64,000 nt of DNA from Rhodococcus ruber NBRC 15591 (GCF_001894945.1 NZ_BCXE01000035.1:62001-126000); one strand, 5' to 3'. Positions 8,925 to 21,469 are shown, counted from the first letter of the stretch. Program-made: numbers and translations. The notes: generated by a model not told the origin, from the letters alone.

Positions 8925-9604
8925 CCAGCACCGAGACCGCAACCAAGCTGACGCTCGACGTCAAGGCCCCCGGCGGCCAGACCAACGGCACCGTCGATCT
9001 CCCCGCCGAGATCTTCGACGCCCCCGCGAACATCGCGCTGCTCCACCAGGTGGTCGTCGCGCAGCTCGCCGCGGCTCGCCAGGGCACGCACGCCACCAAG
9101 ACCCGCGGCGAGGTCCGCGGCGGTGGCAGGAAGCCGTACCGCCAGAAGGGCACCGGCCGCGCCCGCCAGGGCTCGACCCGCGCGCCGCAGTTCGCCGGCG
9201 GTGGCACCGTCCACGGCCCGCAGCCGCGCGACTACAGCCAGCGCACGCCCAAGAAGATGAAGGCTGCCGCCCTCCGCGGCGCCCTCTCCGACCGGGCTCG
9301 CAACGAGCGCATCCACGTGATCACCGAGCTCGTCGCCGGGCAGGCGCCGTCCACCAAGGGCGCGCGTACCTTCCTCGCGGAGCTGACCGATCGCAAGAAC
9401 CTGCTCCTCGTCGTCGGCCGTGAGGATCTCGCGGCGTGGAAGAGCGTGCAGAACCTGCAGAACGTGCACGCGATCGCTCCGGACCAGCTGAACACCTACG
9501 ACGTGCTCTACAGCGACGACGTCGTGTTCAGCGTCGAGGCGCTCAACGCGTTCATCCACGGGCCGGCCGAGTCCGCCCAGGCAGAGAAGGAGGAGAGCAA
9601 GTGA
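8921..9604 (+). CDS. rplD: 50S ribosomal protein L4
   Basis: 227 residues; the arginine/glycine-rich tunnel loop is visible as [21 protein letters not shown]4 lines the exit tunnel. It overlaps rplC by 4 nt and rplW by 4 nt (GTGA). The C-terminal tail ([12 protein letters not shown]) is a short charged extension. Confidence 0.97.
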   Translation: MTSTETATKLTLDVKAPGGQTNGTVDLPAEIFDAPANIALLHQVVVAQLAAARQGTHATKTRGEVRGGGRKPYRQKGTGRARQGSTRAPQFAGGGTVHGPQPRDYSQRTPKKMKAAALRGALSDRARNERIHVITELVAGQAPSTKGARTFLAELTDRKNLLLVVGREDLAAWKSVQNLQNVHAIAPDQLNTYDVLYSDDVVFSVEALNAFIHGPAESAQAEKEESK

Positions 9605-9906
9605 GCACGATCGCGGATCCGCGCGACATCCTGCTGGCTCCGGTCATCTCCGAGAAGTCCTACGGGCTGATGGAGGAGGGCACCTACACCTTCCTGGTGC
9701 ACCCGGACTCGAACAAGACGCAGATCAAGATTGCCGTCGAGAAGGTCTTCGGCGTCAAGGTGACCAGCGTCAACACCGCCAACCGTCAGGGCAAGCGCAA
9801 GCGGACCCGGTTCGGTTACGGCAAGCGCAAGGACACCAAGCGCGCGCTCGTGACCCTGTCGGCCGACAGCAAGCCCATCGAGATCTTCGGAGGGCCGGTC
9901 GCCTAG
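9601..9906 (+). CDS. rplW: 50S ribosomal protein L23
   Basis: 101 residues from a GTG that overlaps the rplD stop. Landmarks: [21 protein letters not shown] and [21 protein letters not shown] (rRNA-binding loop). L23 sits at the tunnel exit and docks signal recognition particle and trigger factor. Confidence 0.96.
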   Translation: MSTIADPRDILLAPVISEKSYGLMEEGTYTFLVHPDSNKTQIKIAVEKVFGVKVTSVNTANRQGKRKRTRFGYGKRKDTKRALVTLSADSKPIEIFGGPVA

Positions 9907-9943
9907 GCGGCCGGGACTCGAGAGATAGAGGACGAGAAGACTC

Positions 9944-10777
<834 letters not shown>

Positions 10778-10796
10778 TCAAGGAGGGAGTTAGAGA

Positions 10797-11074
10797 ATGC
10801 CACGCAGCCTCAAGAAGGGCCCGTTCGTCGACGACCACCTCCTGGCGAAGGTCGATACGCAGAACGAAAAGGGCACCAAGCAGGTCATCAAGACCTGGTC
10901 GCGCCGTTCCACCATTCTGCCCGACTTCATCGGTCACACATTCGCCGTCCACGACGGTCGCAAGCACGTGCCGGTGTTCGTCTCGGAGTCGATGGTCGGC
11001 CACAAGCTCGGCGAGTTCGCGCCGACCCGTACGTTCAAGGGCCACATCAAGGACGACCGGAAGAGCAAGCGTCG

Positions 11075-11078
<4 letters not shown>
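10797..11078 (+). CDS. rpsS: 30S ribosomal protein S19
   Basis: 93 residues, [16 protein letters not shown] at the start; preceded by AGGAGGGA. S19 forms the 30S head with S13. Ends in ATGA overlap with rplV. Confidence 0.97.
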
Positions 11079-12270
<1,192 letters not shown>

Positions 12271-12273
12271 CGC

Positions 12274-12690
12274 ATGTTGATCCCACGGCGGGTCAAGCAC
12301 CGCAAGCAGCACCACCCGAGCCGCTCGGGTGCCGCCAAGGGTGGGACCCAGGTGACCTTCGGTGACTACGGCATCCAGGCTCTCGAGCCGGCCTACATCA
12401 CCAACCGGCAGATCGAGTCCGCTCGTATCGCCATGACCCGGCACATCAAGCGTGGCGGCAAGATCTGGATCAACATCTTCCCGGATCGCCCCCTCACCAA
12501 GAAGCCCGCCGAGACCCGCATGGGTTCCGGTAAGGGTTCGCCCGAGTGGTGGGTCGCGAACGTCAAGCCCGGACGGGTGATGTTCGAGATGAGCTACCCG
12601 AACGAGGAGATTGCCCGCGAAGCCCTCCGGCGCGCGATGCACAAGCTCCCGTGCAAGTGCAGGATCGTGACGAGGGAGGAGCAGTTCTGA
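12274..12690 (+). CDS. rplP: 50S ribosomal protein L16
   Basis: 138 residues; [15 protein letters not shown] start and conserved [19 protein letters not shown] loop. L16 organises the A-site region. Its stop shares an A with the rpmC start (TGATG). Confidence 0.97.
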   Translation: MLIPRRVKHRKQHHPSRSGAAKGGTQVTFGDYGIQALEPAYITNRQIESARIAMTRHIKRGGKIWINIFPDRPLTKKPAETRMGSGKGSPEWWVANVKPGRVMFEMSYPNEEIAREALRRAMHKLPCKCRIVTREEQF

Positions 12691-12926
12691 TGGCTACCGG
12701 AACCCCCGCCACAGAGCTCCGCGAGCTGACCGAGGAAGAGCTGGTCACCAAGCTCCGCGAGGCGAAGGAAGAGCTGTTCAACCTTCGTTTCCAGATGGCC
12801 ACCGGCCAGCTGGACAACAACCGCCGGCTGCGCGTCGTGCGCAACGAGATCGCCCGCATCTACACGGTGCTGCGTGAGCGCGAGCTCGGCCTGGCCTCCG
12901 GCCCGGATGCGGGTGACGCGGCATGA
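12690..12926 (+). CDS. rpmC: 50S ribosomal protein L29
   Basis: 78 residues, mostly helical, [21 protein letters not shown] then [19 protein letters not shown]. The ATG overlapping the rplP stop is chosen; the longer frame upstream is a shadow of rplP. L29 lies near the tunnel exit. Confidence 0.95.
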   Translation: MATGTPATELRELTEEELVTKLREAKEELFNLRFQMATGQLDNNRRLRVVRNEIARIYTVLRERELGLASGPDAGDAA

Positions 12927-13207
12927 GTGAGGAAAAGGCAGTGACCCAGAAGGAAGAGCGCGCCAGCCGCAAGGTCCGCATCGGCTACGTCGTCTCCGAC
13001 AAGATGGAGAAGACGATCGTGGTCGAGCTCGAGGACCGGGTGAAGCACCCGCTGTACGGCAAGATCATCCGCCGTACCACCAAGGTGAAGGCGCACGACG
13101 AGAACGGCGTGGCCGGCATCGGCGACCGCGTGCAGCTGATGGAGACCCGTCCGCTGTCCGCGACCAAGCGGTGGCGTCTGGTCGAGGTGCTCGAGAAGGC
13201 CAAGTAG
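12923..13207 (+). CDS. rpsQ: 30S ribosomal protein S17
   Basis: 94 residues; OB-fold core from [19 protein letters not shown] to [18 protein letters not shown] short charged N-terminal extension precedes the core. Overlaps rpmC by ATGA and is the last gene of the S10 operon before a strong hairpin. Confidence 0.96.
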   Translation: MSEEKAVTQKEERASRKVRIGYVVSDKMEKTIVVELEDRVKHPLYGKIIRRTTKVKAHDENGVAGIGDRVQLMETRPLSATKRWRLVEVLEKAK

Positions 13208-13238
13208 GTCCTCCTCGCATCGTCGACGACGATCGAGT

Positions 13239-13282
13239 ACGGCACCCACACCGTTCGCCTCGTGCGCCGGTGCGGGTGCCGT
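13239..13282 (+). terminator. Hairpin ending the S10 operon
   Basis: ACGGCACCC (13239-13247) pairs with GGGTGCCGT (13274-13282), and an inner CACCG/CGGTG pair extends the stem past a single mismatch. It sits 31 nt after rpsQ and before a new promoter. Confidence 0.75.
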
Positions 13283-13355
13283 CGGTCGTTCCGGGACGAT
13301 CCCGGGAACGACACGCCCGGGTCCGGGGTAGGGAGCGACCTCACGGTTCGCGGAT

Positions 13356-13385
13356 TTGCCCTGCATGAGGTATATCGCCTACCCT
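13356..13385 (+). promoter_or_regulatory. Promoter of the spc operon
   Basis: TTGCCC and TACCCT are separated by 18 nt, giving a ~115-nt leader to rplN. Together with the preceding hairpin this makes rplN onward an independent transcription unit. Confidence 0.6.
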
Positions 13386-13504
13386 GGACGGGTTGCCTCA
13401 CGGGACCCGTGTGTCTTGCGCGCGTGCGCCGTGGGCGACCGACGACCGCGTGCGTCCAGGTCGGAAATCTGACGCACACACCAATCCAGGTCAAGGAGAA
13501 GTAA

Positions 13505-13873
13505 GTGATCCAGCAGGAGTCGCGACTGCGCGTCGCCGACAACACGGGTGCCAAGGAGATCCTCTGCATCCGCGTTCTCGGTGGCTCGTCCCGTCGCTAC
13601 GCCGGTATCGGTGACATCATCGTCGCCACCGTGAAGGACGCGATCCCCGGTGGCAACGTCAAGCGCGGTGACGTCGTCAAGGCCGTGATCGTGCGCACCG
13701 CCAAGGAGCGCCGCCGGCCGGACGGCTCGTACATCAAGTTCGACGAGAACGCCGCCGTCATCATCAAGGGTGACAACGACCCGCGCGGCACCCGCATCTT
13801 CGGCCCCGTCGGCCGCGAGCTGCGCGACAAGCGGTTCATGAAGATCGTCTCGCTCGCTCCGGAGGTGCTGTGA
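13505..13873 (+). CDS. rplN: 50S ribosomal protein L14
   Basis: 122 residues, the standard length; [18 protein letters not shown] to [23 protein letters not shown] start with AAGGAG upstream. L14 is at the 30S interface. First gene of the spc operon. Confidence 0.97.
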   Translation: MIQQESRLRVADNTGAKEILCIRVLGGSSRRYAGIGDIIVATVKDAIPGGNVKRGDVVKAVIVRTAKERRRPDGSYIKFDENAAVIIKGDNDPRGTRIFGPVGRELRDKRFMKIVSLAPEVL

Positions 13874-14190
13874 TGAAGGTGCACAAGGGCGACACCGTGC
13901 TCGTCATCTCGGGCAAGGACAAGGGTGCCAAGGGCAAGGTCATCGCGGCCTACCCGAAGGAGAACCGGGTCCTCGTCGAGGGCGTGAACCGGATCAAGAA
14001 GCACACGGCGGTCTCGGCCAACGAGCGCGGCGCCTCCTCCGGGGGCATCGTGACGCAGGAGGCCCCGATCCACGTTTCCAACGTCGCTGTCATCGACTCG
14101 GACGGCAACCCCACCCGCGTGGGCTACCGGTCCGACGAGGAAACCGGCAAGCGCGTTCGGATTTCCCGGAAGAACGGGAAGGACATCTGA
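13873..14190 (+). CDS. rplX: 50S ribosomal protein L24
   Basis: 105 residues; KOW motif [21 protein letters not shown]. The ATG overlapping the rplN stop gives the usual start; a GTG one codon earlier would add a single Met. L24 is an assembly initiator. Confidence 0.96.
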   Translation: MKVHKGDTVLVISGKDKGAKGKVIAAYPKENRVLVEGVNRIKKHTAVSANERGASSGGIVTQEAPIHVSNVAVIDSDGNPTRVGYRSDEETGKRVRISRKNGKDI

Positions 14191-14191
14191 C

Positions 14192-14758
14192 ATGACCACC
14201 ACCGAGAACAAGACCACACCGCGTCTGAAGACCCGGTACCGCGAGGAGATCCGCGACGCGCTGAACGCGGAGTTCGACTACGCGAACGTCATGCAGATCC
14301 CCGGCGTCGTGAAGGTCGTCGTCAACATGGGTGTCGGTGACGCCGCCCGCGACGCGAAGCTGATCAACGGCGCCGTCGCCGACCTCGCTCTGATCACCGG
14401 TCAGAAGCCGGAGATCCGCAAGGCCCGCAAGTCGATCGCCCAGTTCAAGCTGCGTGAGGGCATGCCGATCGGCGCGCGCGTCACGCTGCGCGGCGACCGC
14501 ATGTGGGAGTTCCTGGACCGCCTGGTCTCCATCGCGCTGCCCCGTATCCGGGACTTCCGCGGCCTCAACGGCAACCAGTTCGACGGCAACGGCAACTACA
14601 CGTTCGGCCTGAACGAGCAGTCGATGTTCCACGAGATCGACGTGGACAAGATCGACCGTCCGCGCGGCATGGACATCACCGTCGTCACGACCGCCACCAA
14701 CAACGAAGAAGGCCGTGCCCTGCTCAAGCACCTCGGCTTCCCGTTCAAGGAGAACTGA
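14192..14758 (+). CDS. rplE: 50S ribosomal protein L5
   Basis: 188 residues; [20 protein letters not shown] and the P-site tRNA loop region ([20 protein letters not shown]). L5 carries 5S rRNA with L18. The first ~10 residues are a variable Thr-rich lead. Confidence 0.97.
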   Translation: MTTTENKTTPRLKTRYREEIRDALNAEFDYANVMQIPGVVKVVVNMGVGDAARDAKLINGAVADLALITGQKPEIRKARKSIAQFKLREGMPIGARVTLRGDRMWEFLDRLVSIALPRIRDFRGLNGNQFDGNGNYTFGLNEQSMFHEIDVDKIDRPRGMDITVVTTATNNEEGRALLKHLGFPFKEN

Positions 14759-14762
14759 GCCC

Positions 14763-14948
14763 ATGGCTAAGAAGGCACTGGTCAACAAGGCCAACAAGAA
14801 GCCGAAGTTCGCGGTGCGCGCCTACACCCGCTGCCAGCGCTGCGGGCGCCCCCACTCGGTCTTCCGCAAGTTCGGACTCTGCCGCATCTGCCTGCGTGAC
14901 ATGGCACACCGCGGTCAGCTTCCGGGAGTTCACAAGAGCTCCTGGTGA
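14763..14948 (+). CDS. rpsZ: 30S ribosomal protein S14, zinc-binding short form
   Basis: 61 residues with two Cys pairs (CQRC and CRIC), so this is the zinc-containing type Z S14, not the long zinc-free paralog that zinc starvation induces in actinobacteria. ATG 14763 lies 4 nt after rplE; the longer frame upstream is a shadow. Confidence 0.96.
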   Translation: MAKKALVNKANKKPKFAVRAYTRCQRCGRPHSVFRKFGLCRICLRDMAHRGQLPGVHKSSW

Positions 14949-14953
14949 CGTGA

Positions 14954-14984
14954 ACGGTGGGCGACCCGCACGGTCGTCCACCGT
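14954..14984 (+). terminator. Stem-loop between rpsZ and rpsH
   Basis: A 12-bp stem (14954-14965 with 14973-14984, one G-U pair) and 7-nt loop start 5 nt after the rpsZ stop, in the only long gap (185 bp) inside the spc operon. Could be a partial terminator or processing site. Confidence 0.55.
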
Positions 14985-15133
14985 CACTCCTGTCAGGGGC
15001 CGGTCGCAACCGCGTCCGGTCCGCATGAAACCAAGTTCGTCGTAGGCCCACGGCCGGTCCGCGCCGGCGACACGCTCGTCGCCGCTGCCGGTGTTGCATG
15101 GGAACCGCAACGAGAAAGGTGAACAGGTCAGCC

Positions 15134-15532
15134 ATGACCATGACCGACCCCATCGCAGACTTCTTGACGCGTCTGCGTAACGCCAACACGGCGTACCACG
15201 ACGAGGTGAAGCTTCCCCACTCGAAGATCAAGGCGAACATCGCCGAGATCCTCAAGCGTGAGGGCTACATCGCCGACTTCCGCACCGAGGATGCCGAGGT
15301 GGGCAAGACCCTCGTCGTCGACCTCAAGTACGGCCCGTCCCGTGAGCGCAGCCTCGCCGGTGTGCGCCGCGTGTCGAAGCCCGGCCTGCGCGTGTACGCG
15401 AAATCCACCAACCTGCCCAAGGTCCTGGGCGGCCTCGGCGTGGCGATCATCTCCACGTCCTCCGGCCTGCTCACCGATCGCCAGGCGGCCAAGCAGGGAG
15501 TGGGCGGGGAAGTCCTCGCCTACGTCTGGTAA
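15134..15532 (+). CDS. rpsH: 30S ribosomal protein S8
   Basis: 132 residues; [20 protein letters not shown] to [28 protein letters not shown] lies upstream of this ATG, and the longer frame from 15098 is not supported by the family N-terminus. In enterobacteria S8 represses the spc operon; whether this holds here is unknown. Confidence 0.97.
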   Translation: MTMTDPIADFLTRLRNANTAYHDEVKLPHSKIKANIAEILKREGYIADFRTEDAEVGKTLVVDLKYGPSRERSLAGVRRVSKPGLRVYAKSTNLPKVLGGLGVAIISTSSGLLTDRQAAKQGVGGEVLAYVW

Positions 15533-15546
15533 GGGAGGCCACCACA

Positions 15547-16086
15547 ATGTCGCGTATTGGAAAGCTTCCGGTCACCGTCCCCTCGGGCGTCGAGGTGACC
15601 ATCGACGGCCAGGACGTCGCAGTGAAGGGCCCCAAGGGCAACCTCTCGCTGACCATCGCCGAGCCGATCACCATCGCCAAGGGTGAGGACGGCGCGCTCA
15701 ACGTGAGCCGTCCGAACGACGAGCGTCGCAGCCGCGCGCTGCACGGTCTGTCGCGCACGCTCGTGCAGAACCTCATCGTGGGTGTCACCGACGGGTACAC
15801 CACGAAGATGGAGATCCACGGCGTCGGCTACCGCGTCGCGCTCAAGGGCAAGGACCTCGAGTTCTCGCTCGGCTACAGCCACCCGGTCCCGATCGAGGCG
15901 CCCGAGGGCATCACGTTCGCGGTCGAGTCGCCGACGAAGTTCTCGATCTCGGGCATCGACAAGCAGAAGGTCGGCCAGATCGCGGCCAACATTCGCCGGC
16001 TGCGCAAGTCCGACCCGTACAAGGGCAAGGGCATCCGCTACGAGGGCGAGCAGGTGCGCCGCAAGGTCGGAAAGACGGGTAAGTGA
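15547..16086 (+). CDS. rplF: 50S ribosomal protein L6
   Basis: 179 residues with both repeated L6 folds; [20 protein letters not shown] at the start and [20 protein letters not shown] at the end, the rRNA-binding tail. Located near the GTPase centre of 50S. Confidence 0.97.
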   Translation: MSRIGKLPVTVPSGVEVTIDGQDVAVKGPKGNLSLTIAEPITIAKGEDGALNVSRPNDERRSRALHGLSRTLVQNLIVGVTDGYTTKMEIHGVGYRVALKGKDLEFSLGYSHPVPIEAPEGITFAVESPTKFSISGIDKQKVGQIAANIRRLRKSDPYKGKGIRYEGEQVRRKVGKTGK

Positions 16087-16088
16087 TC

Positions 16089-16496
16089 ATGAGCCAGACC
16101 GAGAACCAGAAGGCCAAGCGGATTCCGCTCGGCAAGGACGCGTCCACCCGGCGTCGGCTGTCGAAGCAGCGTCGGCACTTCCGTCTGCGCAAGAAGGTCG
16201 CCGGCACCGCCGAGCGTCCCCGTCTCGTCGTGAACCGGTCCTCGCGCCACATTCACGCCCAGCTGGTCGACGACCTGACGGGCACCACGCTGGCGGCGGC
16301 CTCGACCGTCGAGCCGGACGTGCGTGCGCTCGAGGGCGACAAGAAGGCGCGCGGCGCCAAGGTCGGCCAGCTGCTCGCCGAGCGCGCCAAGGCCGCCGGC
16401 GTGGAGGCTGTGGTCTTCGACCGTGGCGGCCACACCTACAGCGGCCGGATCGCGGCCCTCGCAGACGCGGCTCGCGAAAGCGGGTTGAAGTTCTGA
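16089..16496 (+). CDS. rplR: 50S ribosomal protein L18
   Basis: 135 residues from ATG 16089 ([17 protein letters not shown]). A GTG at 16083 overlapping the rplF stop would add two residues. Core [19 protein letters not shown] to [17 protein letters not shown] binds 5S rRNA. Confidence 0.95.
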   Translation: MSQTENQKAKRIPLGKDASTRRRLSKQRRHFRLRKKVAGTAERPRLVVNRSSRHIHAQLVDDLTGTTLAAASTVEPDVRALEGDKKARGAKVGQLLAERAKAAGVEAVVFDRGGHTYSGRIAALADAARESGLKF

Positions 16497-16527
16497 TGAC
16501 CATCTCTTCGAACGGAAGGAACGCCTG

Positions 16528-17178
16528 ATGCCGGGACGTCAGCGGCGTGACGGCGGCAACGGCCCCGCCGGACAGAATGGCCCCAACACCGGGGACCAGC
16601 GTGGTGGTCGCGACCGCCGCGATCGCGACTCGCGCGGCGGCGGTGCCGCCGAGAAGTCGAACTACATCGAGCGTGTCGTCTCGATCAACCGTGTGTCGAA
16701 GGTCGTCAAGGGCGGCCGTCGCTTCAGCTTCACCGCACTGGTGATCGTGGGCGACGGCAACGGCCTGGTCGGCGTCGGCTACGGCAAGGCCAAGGAAGTT
16801 CCCGCGGCCATCCAGAAGGGTGTCGAGGAGGCTCGCAAGGGCTTCTTCCGCGTCCCGCTCATCGGCTCCACGATCACGCACCCGGTGCAGGGTGAGGCCG
16901 CGGCCGGCGTCGTCATGCTGCGCCCCGCCTCGCCGGGTACCGGTGTGATCGCCGGTGGTGCGGTGCGTGCCGTGCTCGAATGCGCGGGCATCCACGACAT
17001 CCTGTCGAAGTCGCTCGGCAGCGACAACGCCATCAACGTCGTGCACGCCACCGTGGCCGCCCTCAAGCAGCTGCAGCGCCCCGAGGAAGTCGCGGCTCGC
17101 CGCGGTCTGGCCCTCGAGGACGTCGCACCTGCGGGCATGCTGCGCGCCCGGGCACAGGCCGCTGGGAGCGTGAAGTAA
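16528..17178 (+). CDS. rpsE: 30S ribosomal protein S5
   Basis: 216 residues. The first ~45 residues are a Gly/Arg/Asp-rich extension seen in actinobacteria; the double-stranded RNA-binding core starts at [21 protein letters not shown]5 affects decoding fidelity and mRNA entry. Confidence 0.97.
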   Translation: MPGRQRRDGGNGPAGQNGPNTGDQRGGRDRRDRDSRGGGAAEKSNYIERVVSINRVSKVVKGGRRFSFTALVIVGDGNGLVGVGYGKAKEVPAAIQKGVEEARKGFFRVPLIGSTITHPVQGEAAAGVVMLRPASPGTGVIAGGAVRAVLECAGIHDILSKSLGSDNAINVVHATVAALKQLQRPEEVAARRGLALEDVAPAGMLRARAQAAGSVK

Positions 17179-17378
17179 TGGCAGAGCTGAAGATCACTCA
17201 GGTCAAGAGCACCATCGGCGCCAAGTCGAACCAGCGCGACAGCCTGCGCACCCTCGGTCTGCGGAAGATCCGCCAGTCCGTGGTCCGCGAGGACAACGCG
17301 CAGAACCGCGGCTTGATCAACGTGGTGCGTCACCTCGTCGTTGTCGAGGAAGTCACTGCTGAGGAGGCCTCCAAGTGA
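17178..17378 (+). CDS. rpmD: 50S ribosomal protein L30
   Basis: 66 residues; [20 protein letters not shown] and [14 protein letters not shown]. Start ATG overlaps the rpsE stop (TAATG). Encoded between rpsE and rplO as usual. Confidence 0.96.
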   Translation: MAELKITQVKSTIGAKSNQRDSLRTLGLRKIRQSVVREDNAQNRGLINVVRHLVVVEEVTAEEASK

Positions 17379-17818
17379 CAATCAAGCTGCACCACCTCCG
17401 CCCGGCTCCGGGCGCGAAGACGGACAAGACCCGCGTCGGTCGCGGTGAGGGTTCGAAGGGCAAGACCGCCGGTCGCGGTACGAAGGGCACCAAGGCGCGC
17501 AAGAACGTCTCGGCGGCCTTCGAGGGTGGCCAGATGCCGCTGCACATGCGGCTGCCGAAGCTCAAGGGCTTCAAGAACGCCTTCCGCACCGAGTACCAGG
17601 TCGTCAACGTCGGCGACATCGCCCGTCTCTTCCCCGAGGGGGGACAGGTCGGCGTCGACGAGCTCGTCGCCAAGGGCGCGGTTCGCAAGAACCAGCTCGT
17701 GAAGGTCCTCGGCGAGGGCGAGCTCACGGTGGCCGTGCAGGTGACCGCGAACAAGTTCTCCGGCTCCGCCAAGGAGAAGATCACCGCTGCCGGCGGCACC
17801 GCGACCGAACTGGCCTGA
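17375..17818 (+). CDS. rplO: 50S ribosomal protein L15
   Basis: 147 residues; GTG start overlapping the rpmD stop. The Gly/Arg/Lys-rich N-terminal half ([20 protein letters not shown]) threads into 23S rRNA. Last gene of the spc operon before a very strong palindrome. Confidence 0.97.
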   Translation: MTIKLHHLRPAPGAKTDKTRVGRGEGSKGKTAGRGTKGTKARKNVSAAFEGGQMPLHMRLPKLKGFKNAFRTEYQVVNVGDIARLFPEGGQVGVDELVAKGAVRKNQLVKVLGEGELTVAVQVTANKFSGSAKEKITAAGGTATELA

Positions 17819-17848
17819 CCGGTTCGCTCGTGCGTGACGCACAGCACA

Positions 17849-17890
17849 CGAACGGCCGCACTGCAGCACGTGCTGCAGTGCGGCCGTTCG
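17849..17890. terminator. 42-bp perfect palindrome after rplO
   Basis: Left arm 17849-17869 and right arm 17870-17890 are exact reverse complements, centred on CACGTG. As RNA this gives a ~19-bp stem with a minimal loop, so it is a likely terminator of the spc operon. Confidence 0.75.
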
Positions 17891-17904
17891 GCGTTCCCGC
17901 CCTG

Positions 17905-17967
17905 CCGGACACCGCGCAGTGGCATCCGGACACCGCGCAGTGGCATCCGGACACCGCGCAGTGGCAT
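17905..17967. repeat. 21-bp tandem repeat, three perfect copies
   Basis: Unit CCGGACACCGCGCAGTGGCAT occurs at 17905, 17926 and 17947 with no mismatch, then degenerates (CCGGCTGCC). It lies between the spc terminator and secY. The unit is a multiple of three but no gene signals accompany it. Confidence 0.9.
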
Positions 17968-18107
17968 CCGGCTGCCGCGTGGACGGCCGGCCCCGACCCG
18001 GCGCCACGGCACCGGTTCCGGGCGCGCTGCTAGAGTTCAAGAGTTGTCGACCGTCGGACCCCGCGCGTCGATCCACAGTCTCCCGTTTCGCCCTGCCAGG
18101 AGGATCT

Positions 18108-19421
18108 TTGCTTTCCGCCTTCGTCTCGGCCCTCAGGACCCCGGACCTGAGGCGGAAGATCCTCGTCGCGCTCGGGTTGGTGGCTCTGTACCGCCTCGGC
18201 GCGACGCTGCCGTCTCCGGGCGTCGACTACGGCAACGTGCGTGCCTGCATCGATCAGCTCAGCGGCGGGGACTCCGCCGGGATCTACTCGCTGATCAACC
18301 TGTTCTCCGGTGGCGCCCTGCTGCAGCTGTCGGTGTTCGCGATCGGCATCATGCCGTTCATCACCGCGAGCATCATCGTCCAGCTGCTGACGGTGGTCAT
18401 TCCGCGCTTCGAGGAGTTGCGCAAGGAAGGCCAGTCGGGGCAGGCCAAGATGACGCAGTACACGCGGTACCTCGCGGTGGCGCTCGCCGTGCTGCAGTCC
18501 ACCGGCATCGTCGCCCTCGCGGCCCGCGGTCAGCTGTTGCAGGGCTGTTCCGAACCGATCCTGGCCGACGACAGCATCTTCGGCATGGTCGTGATCGTGC
18601 TGGTCATGACGGCCGGCGCGGCCCTCGTCATGTGGTTCGGTGAGCTCATCACCGAGCGCGGCGTCGGCAACGGCATGTCGATCCTGATCTTCGCCGGCAT
18701 CGCCTCGCGGCTGCCGTCCGAGGGTCGCACCATTCTCGAATCCCGCGGCGGGCTGGTCTTCACGATCGTGCTCGTCGTCGCGCTGGTCGTCATCACCGGC
18801 GTGGTGTTCGTCGAGCAGGGCCAGCGCCGGATCCCGGTGCAGTACGCCAAGCGGATGGTGGGCCGGCGCATGTACGGCGGGTCCTCGACGTACCTGCCGT
18901 TGAAGGTGAACCAGGCCGGCATCATCCCGGTGATCTTCGCGTCGTCGCTGCTGTACCTGCCGAACCTCATCGCGCAGCTGACCGGGGCCACCTCGGCCAC
19001 CGACCCGAGCTGGTGGCAGCGGATCATCAACGAGTACCTGGTGAATCCGAACAACCCGGTCTACATCGCGATCTACTTCGGGCTGATCGTCTTCTTCGTC
19101 TTCTTCTACGTCGCCATCACCTTCAATCCGGAGGAACGGGCCGACGAGATGAAGAAGTACGGCGGCTTCATCCCGGGTATCCGGCCGGGACGCCCCACCG
19201 CCGAGTACCTCAGCTACGTCCTCAACCGCATCACGGTGCCAGGTTCGCTGTACCTGGGTCTCATCGCGACGCTGCCCAACTTCTTCCTCTCCGGCAGCCA
19301 GACCGCCACCAGCATCTTCGGTGGCGCCGCGGTGCTCATTCTCGTCAGTGTCGCGCTGGACACTGTCAAGCAGATCGAAAGTCAACTCATGCAGCGCAAC
19401 TACGAAGGGTTCCTCAAGTGA
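18108..19421 (+). CDS. secY: Protein translocase subunit SecY
   Basis: 437 residues with ten membrane spans; plug/pore region and the conserved cytoplasmic loops ([40 protein letters not shown]). The channel exports unfolded proteins with SecE/SecG and SecA. Start is TTG 18108, with AGGAGG 4 nt upstream and an N-terminus ([19 protein letters not shown]) like other actinobacterial SecY; the frame upstream runs through the tandem repeat and is not coding. A TAGAGT -10-like box at 18031 could drive secY-adk-map. GTGA overlap with adk. Confidence 0.96.
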   Translation: MLSAFVSALRTPDLRRKILVALGLVALYRLGATLPSPGVDYGNVRACIDQLSGGDSAGIYSLINLFSGGALLQLSVFAIGIMPFITASIIVQLLTVVIPRFEELRKEGQSGQAKMTQYTRYLAVALAVLQSTGIVALAARGQLLQGCSEPILADDSIFGMVVIVLVMTAGAALVMWFGELITERGVGNGMSILIFAGIASRLPSEGRTILESRGGLVFTIVLVVALVVITGVVFVEQGQRRIPVQYAKRMVGRRMYGGSSTYLPLKVNQAGIIPVIFASSLLYLPNLIAQLTGATSATDPSWWQRIINEYLVNPNNPVYIAIYFGLIVFFVFFYVAITFNPEERADEMKKYGGFIPGIRPGRPTAEYLSYVLNRITVPGSLYLGLIATLPNFFLSGSQTATSIFGGAAVLILVSVALDTVKQIESQLMQRNYEGFLK

Positions 19422-19963
19422 GACTTGTACTCCTCGGTCCGCCCGGTGCCGGCAAGGGCACGCAGGCCGCCATCCTGTCGGAGAAGCTCGGCGTCCCCGC
19501 GATCTCCACCGGAGATCTGTTCCGGGCCAACATCGGGCAGGGCACCCCGCTCGGTGTCGAAGCCAAGAAGTACATCGACGCCGGCGAGCTCGTACCCGCC
19601 GAGATCACCAACAACATGGTGCGCGCCCGTCTCGCCGAGCCCGACGCCGCCGACGGCTTCCTGCTCGACGGCTTCCCCCGCAGCGTGGAACAGGCCCGCG
19701 AACTCGAGTCCATCCTGAAGGACCTGGACACGAAGCTCGACGGCGTCCTCTCCTTCGACATCGACGAGGACGTCGTGGTCGAGCGGATGCTCGCCCGCGG
19801 CCGCGCCGACGACACCGAGGACGTCATCCGCAACCGGCTCCGGGTGTACCGCGAGGAGACGGCGCCGCTGCTCGACTACTACGCCGATGTGCTCGTCACG
19901 GTCGATGCCGTCGGCGAGGTCGACGAGATCAACGCCCGCGCCCTCGCGGCTCTCGGCAAGTAA
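19418..19963 (+). CDS. adk: Adenylate kinase
   Basis: 181 residues, the short form with a brief LID and no zinc finger. P-loop [14 protein letters not shown]-site [10 protein letters not shown] and [10 protein letters not shown] are present. It balances ATP + AMP with 2 ADP. Starts at a GTG inside the secY stop, so it is translationally coupled to secY, as in most actinobacteria. Confidence 0.97.
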   Translation: MRLVLLGPPGAGKGTQAAILSEKLGVPAISTGDLFRANIGQGTPLGVEAKKYIDAGELVPAEITNNMVRARLAEPDAADGFLLDGFPRSVEQARELESILKDLDTKLDGVLSFDIDEDVVVERMLARGRADDTEDVIRNRLRVYREETAPLLDYYADVLVTVDAVGEVDEINARALAALGK

Positions 19964-19981
19964 GGACGCAGGAGCAAGACA

Positions 19982-20779
19982 ATGGGTTTCGGGCGCAAGC
20001 GCAAGGTGGTTCCGTTCCGCACCGCCGGTGAACTGGATGCGATGGCGGCGGCGGGCGCTGTCGTCGGCGCCGCACTCGTGGCGGTGCGCAAGGCGGCGAA
20101 GCCGGGCGTGAGCACCCTGGAACTGGACCAGGTGGCGGAGGCGGTCATCCGTGACGCGGGGGCCGTCCCCTCCTTCCTGGGCTATCACGGGTTCACCGGC
20201 TCGATCTGCTCGTCGGTGAACGACCGCGTGGTGCACGGAATCCCCTCGGCGACGGAGATCCTCGCCGAGGGCGATCTCGTGTCGATCGACTGCGGCGCGA
20301 TCCTCGACGGCTGGCACGGCGACTCGGCGTGGACCTTCGGCGTCGGGGAACTCGCCGCCGCCGACGTCGATCTCAGCGATGCGACACGGCTGTCGATGGA
20401 GGCGGGCATCGCGGCGATGCTGCCGGACAACCGGCTCACCGACGTCTCGCACGCCATCGAGACCGGCACCCGCGAGGCGGAGCGGGTGCACGGCCGGCAC
20501 TACGGCATCGTCGACGGATACGGCGGGCACGCCATCGGCCGCGAAATGCACATGGACCCGTTCCTGCCGAACGAGGGCGAGCCCGGGAAGGGCCCCCGCC
20601 TCGTGGTGGGATCGGTGCTCGCCATCGAACCGATGCTGACGCTCGGCACCTACGAGACCGAGGTGCTCGACGACAAGTGGACCGTCGTCACGACCGACGG
20701 CAGCCGCGCCGCGCACTGGGAGCACACCGTCGCGGTGACCGAGGACGGCCCGCGCATCCTCACCCCGCGCCCGGAGTAG
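19982..20779 (+). CDS. map: Methionine aminopeptidase type I
   Basis: 265 residues. The five metal ligands can be placed: Asp in SIDCGA, Asp in WHGDSAWTF, His in [10 protein letters not shown], Glu in LAIEPM, Glu in TVAVTEDG. It removes the initiator Met from nascent proteins. Third gene after secY and adk. The short N-terminal extension lacks the SH3-type linker some actinobacterial paralogs carry. Confidence 0.96.
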   Translation: MGFGRKRKVVPFRTAGELDAMAAAGAVVGAALVAVRKAAKPGVSTLELDQVAEAVIRDAGAVPSFLGYHGFTGSICSSVNDRVVHGIPSATEILAEGDLVSIDCGAILDGWHGDSAWTFGVGELAAADVDLSDATRLSMEAGIAAMLPDNRLTDVSHAIETGTREAERVHGRHYGIVDGYGGHAIGREMHMDPFLPNEGEPGKGPRLVVGSVLAIEPMLTLGTYETEVLDDKWTVVTTDGSRAAHWEHTVAVTEDGPRILTPRPE

Positions 20780-20792
20780 CGCGGCGGTGGCG

Positions 20793-20813
20793 GCGAGCGA
20801 ATGCACCGCTCGC
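20793..20813. terminator. Hairpin between convergent map and dtd
   Basis: GCGAGCG pairs with CGCTCGC over a 7-nt loop in the 81-bp convergent gap. Moderate stem; likely a shared terminator. Confidence 0.45.
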
Positions 20814-20860
20814 TGCCCGAGGAGCCGAACGGGATCGTCGCCCGGGCCGCCGACTCCGGT

Positions 20861-21298
20861 TCACACCTCGACCAGGAGGGTGACCGGACCGTCGTTCACG
20901 AGGCTCACCTCCATGTGCTCCCCGAAGACTCCGGTCTGCACGTCGGCGCCCAGCTCCCGCAGAGCCGCCGCGAACTCGTCCACCAGCGGTTCGGCGACGG
21001 CGCGGGGCGCGGCCGCCGACCACGACGGCCGCCGGCTCTTGCGCGTGTCGGCCATGAGCGTGAACTGGCTGACCACGAGGATCGGGGCCGCCAGATCGGA
21101 CGCCGACTTCTCGTCCTCGAGGATCCGCATCGTCCACACCTTCCGGGCCAGCGTCGCGGCCTTGGCCGCGTCGTCGTCGTGGGTCACCCCGACGAGCACG
21201 AGCAGCCCGTGGCCGCCGACCGGGGGTGAGATCCGGGCGACCTCGCGGCCGTCGACCGCGACCGCGGCACCCGTCACCCGCTGAACCAACGCCCGCAC
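20861..21298 (-). CDS. dtd: D-aminoacyl-tRNA deacylase
   Basis: 145 residues. Signature motifs SQFTLMAD and [10 protein letters not shown] (the cross-subunit Gly-cisPro motif) are present; the usual NSGP reads NDGP. It recycles D-aminoacyl-tRNAs and glycyl-tRNA-Ala. GTG 21298 is chosen: AGGAGG precedes it by 6 nt and MRALVQRV is the family N-terminus. It is inserted antisense between map and infA, splitting the otherwise continuous ribosomal gene run. Confidence 0.93.
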   Translation of the reverse strand: MRALVQRVTGAAVAVDGREVARISPPVGGHGLLVLVGVTHDDDAAKAATLARKVWTMRILEDEKSASDLAAPILVVSQFTLMADTRKSRRPSWSAAAPRAVAEPLVDEFAAALRELGADVQTGVFGEHMEVSLVNDGPVTLLVEV

Positions 21299-21322
21299 GG
21301 TTGTCCTCCTGTATGTCGGCAT

Positions 21323-21352
21323 TTGGCCCTGGTGGGAAAGTTCCCGTAACAT
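21323..21352 (+). promoter_or_regulatory. Promoter for infA-rpmJ
   Basis: TTGGCC and TAACAT with 18-nt spacing, within the divergent dtd-infA gap; it predicts a ~110-nt infA leader. Confidence 0.55.
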
Positions 21353-21469
21353 AGATCGATGGTGCGCCCTGCGCGCCGGTCTGCGGGTGTCCGCAGTCCG
21401 GTCACGCCGAGCGTCACGGTAACGGACACCGATGCAACCACACGCCGAACAACACGGATCGCGGAGGAT

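Noticed and set aside
21419-21433. GTAACG and CGAT near infA as a SigD promoter
   Set aside because: The two boxes are only 5 nt apart instead of about 16, so they cannot act together.
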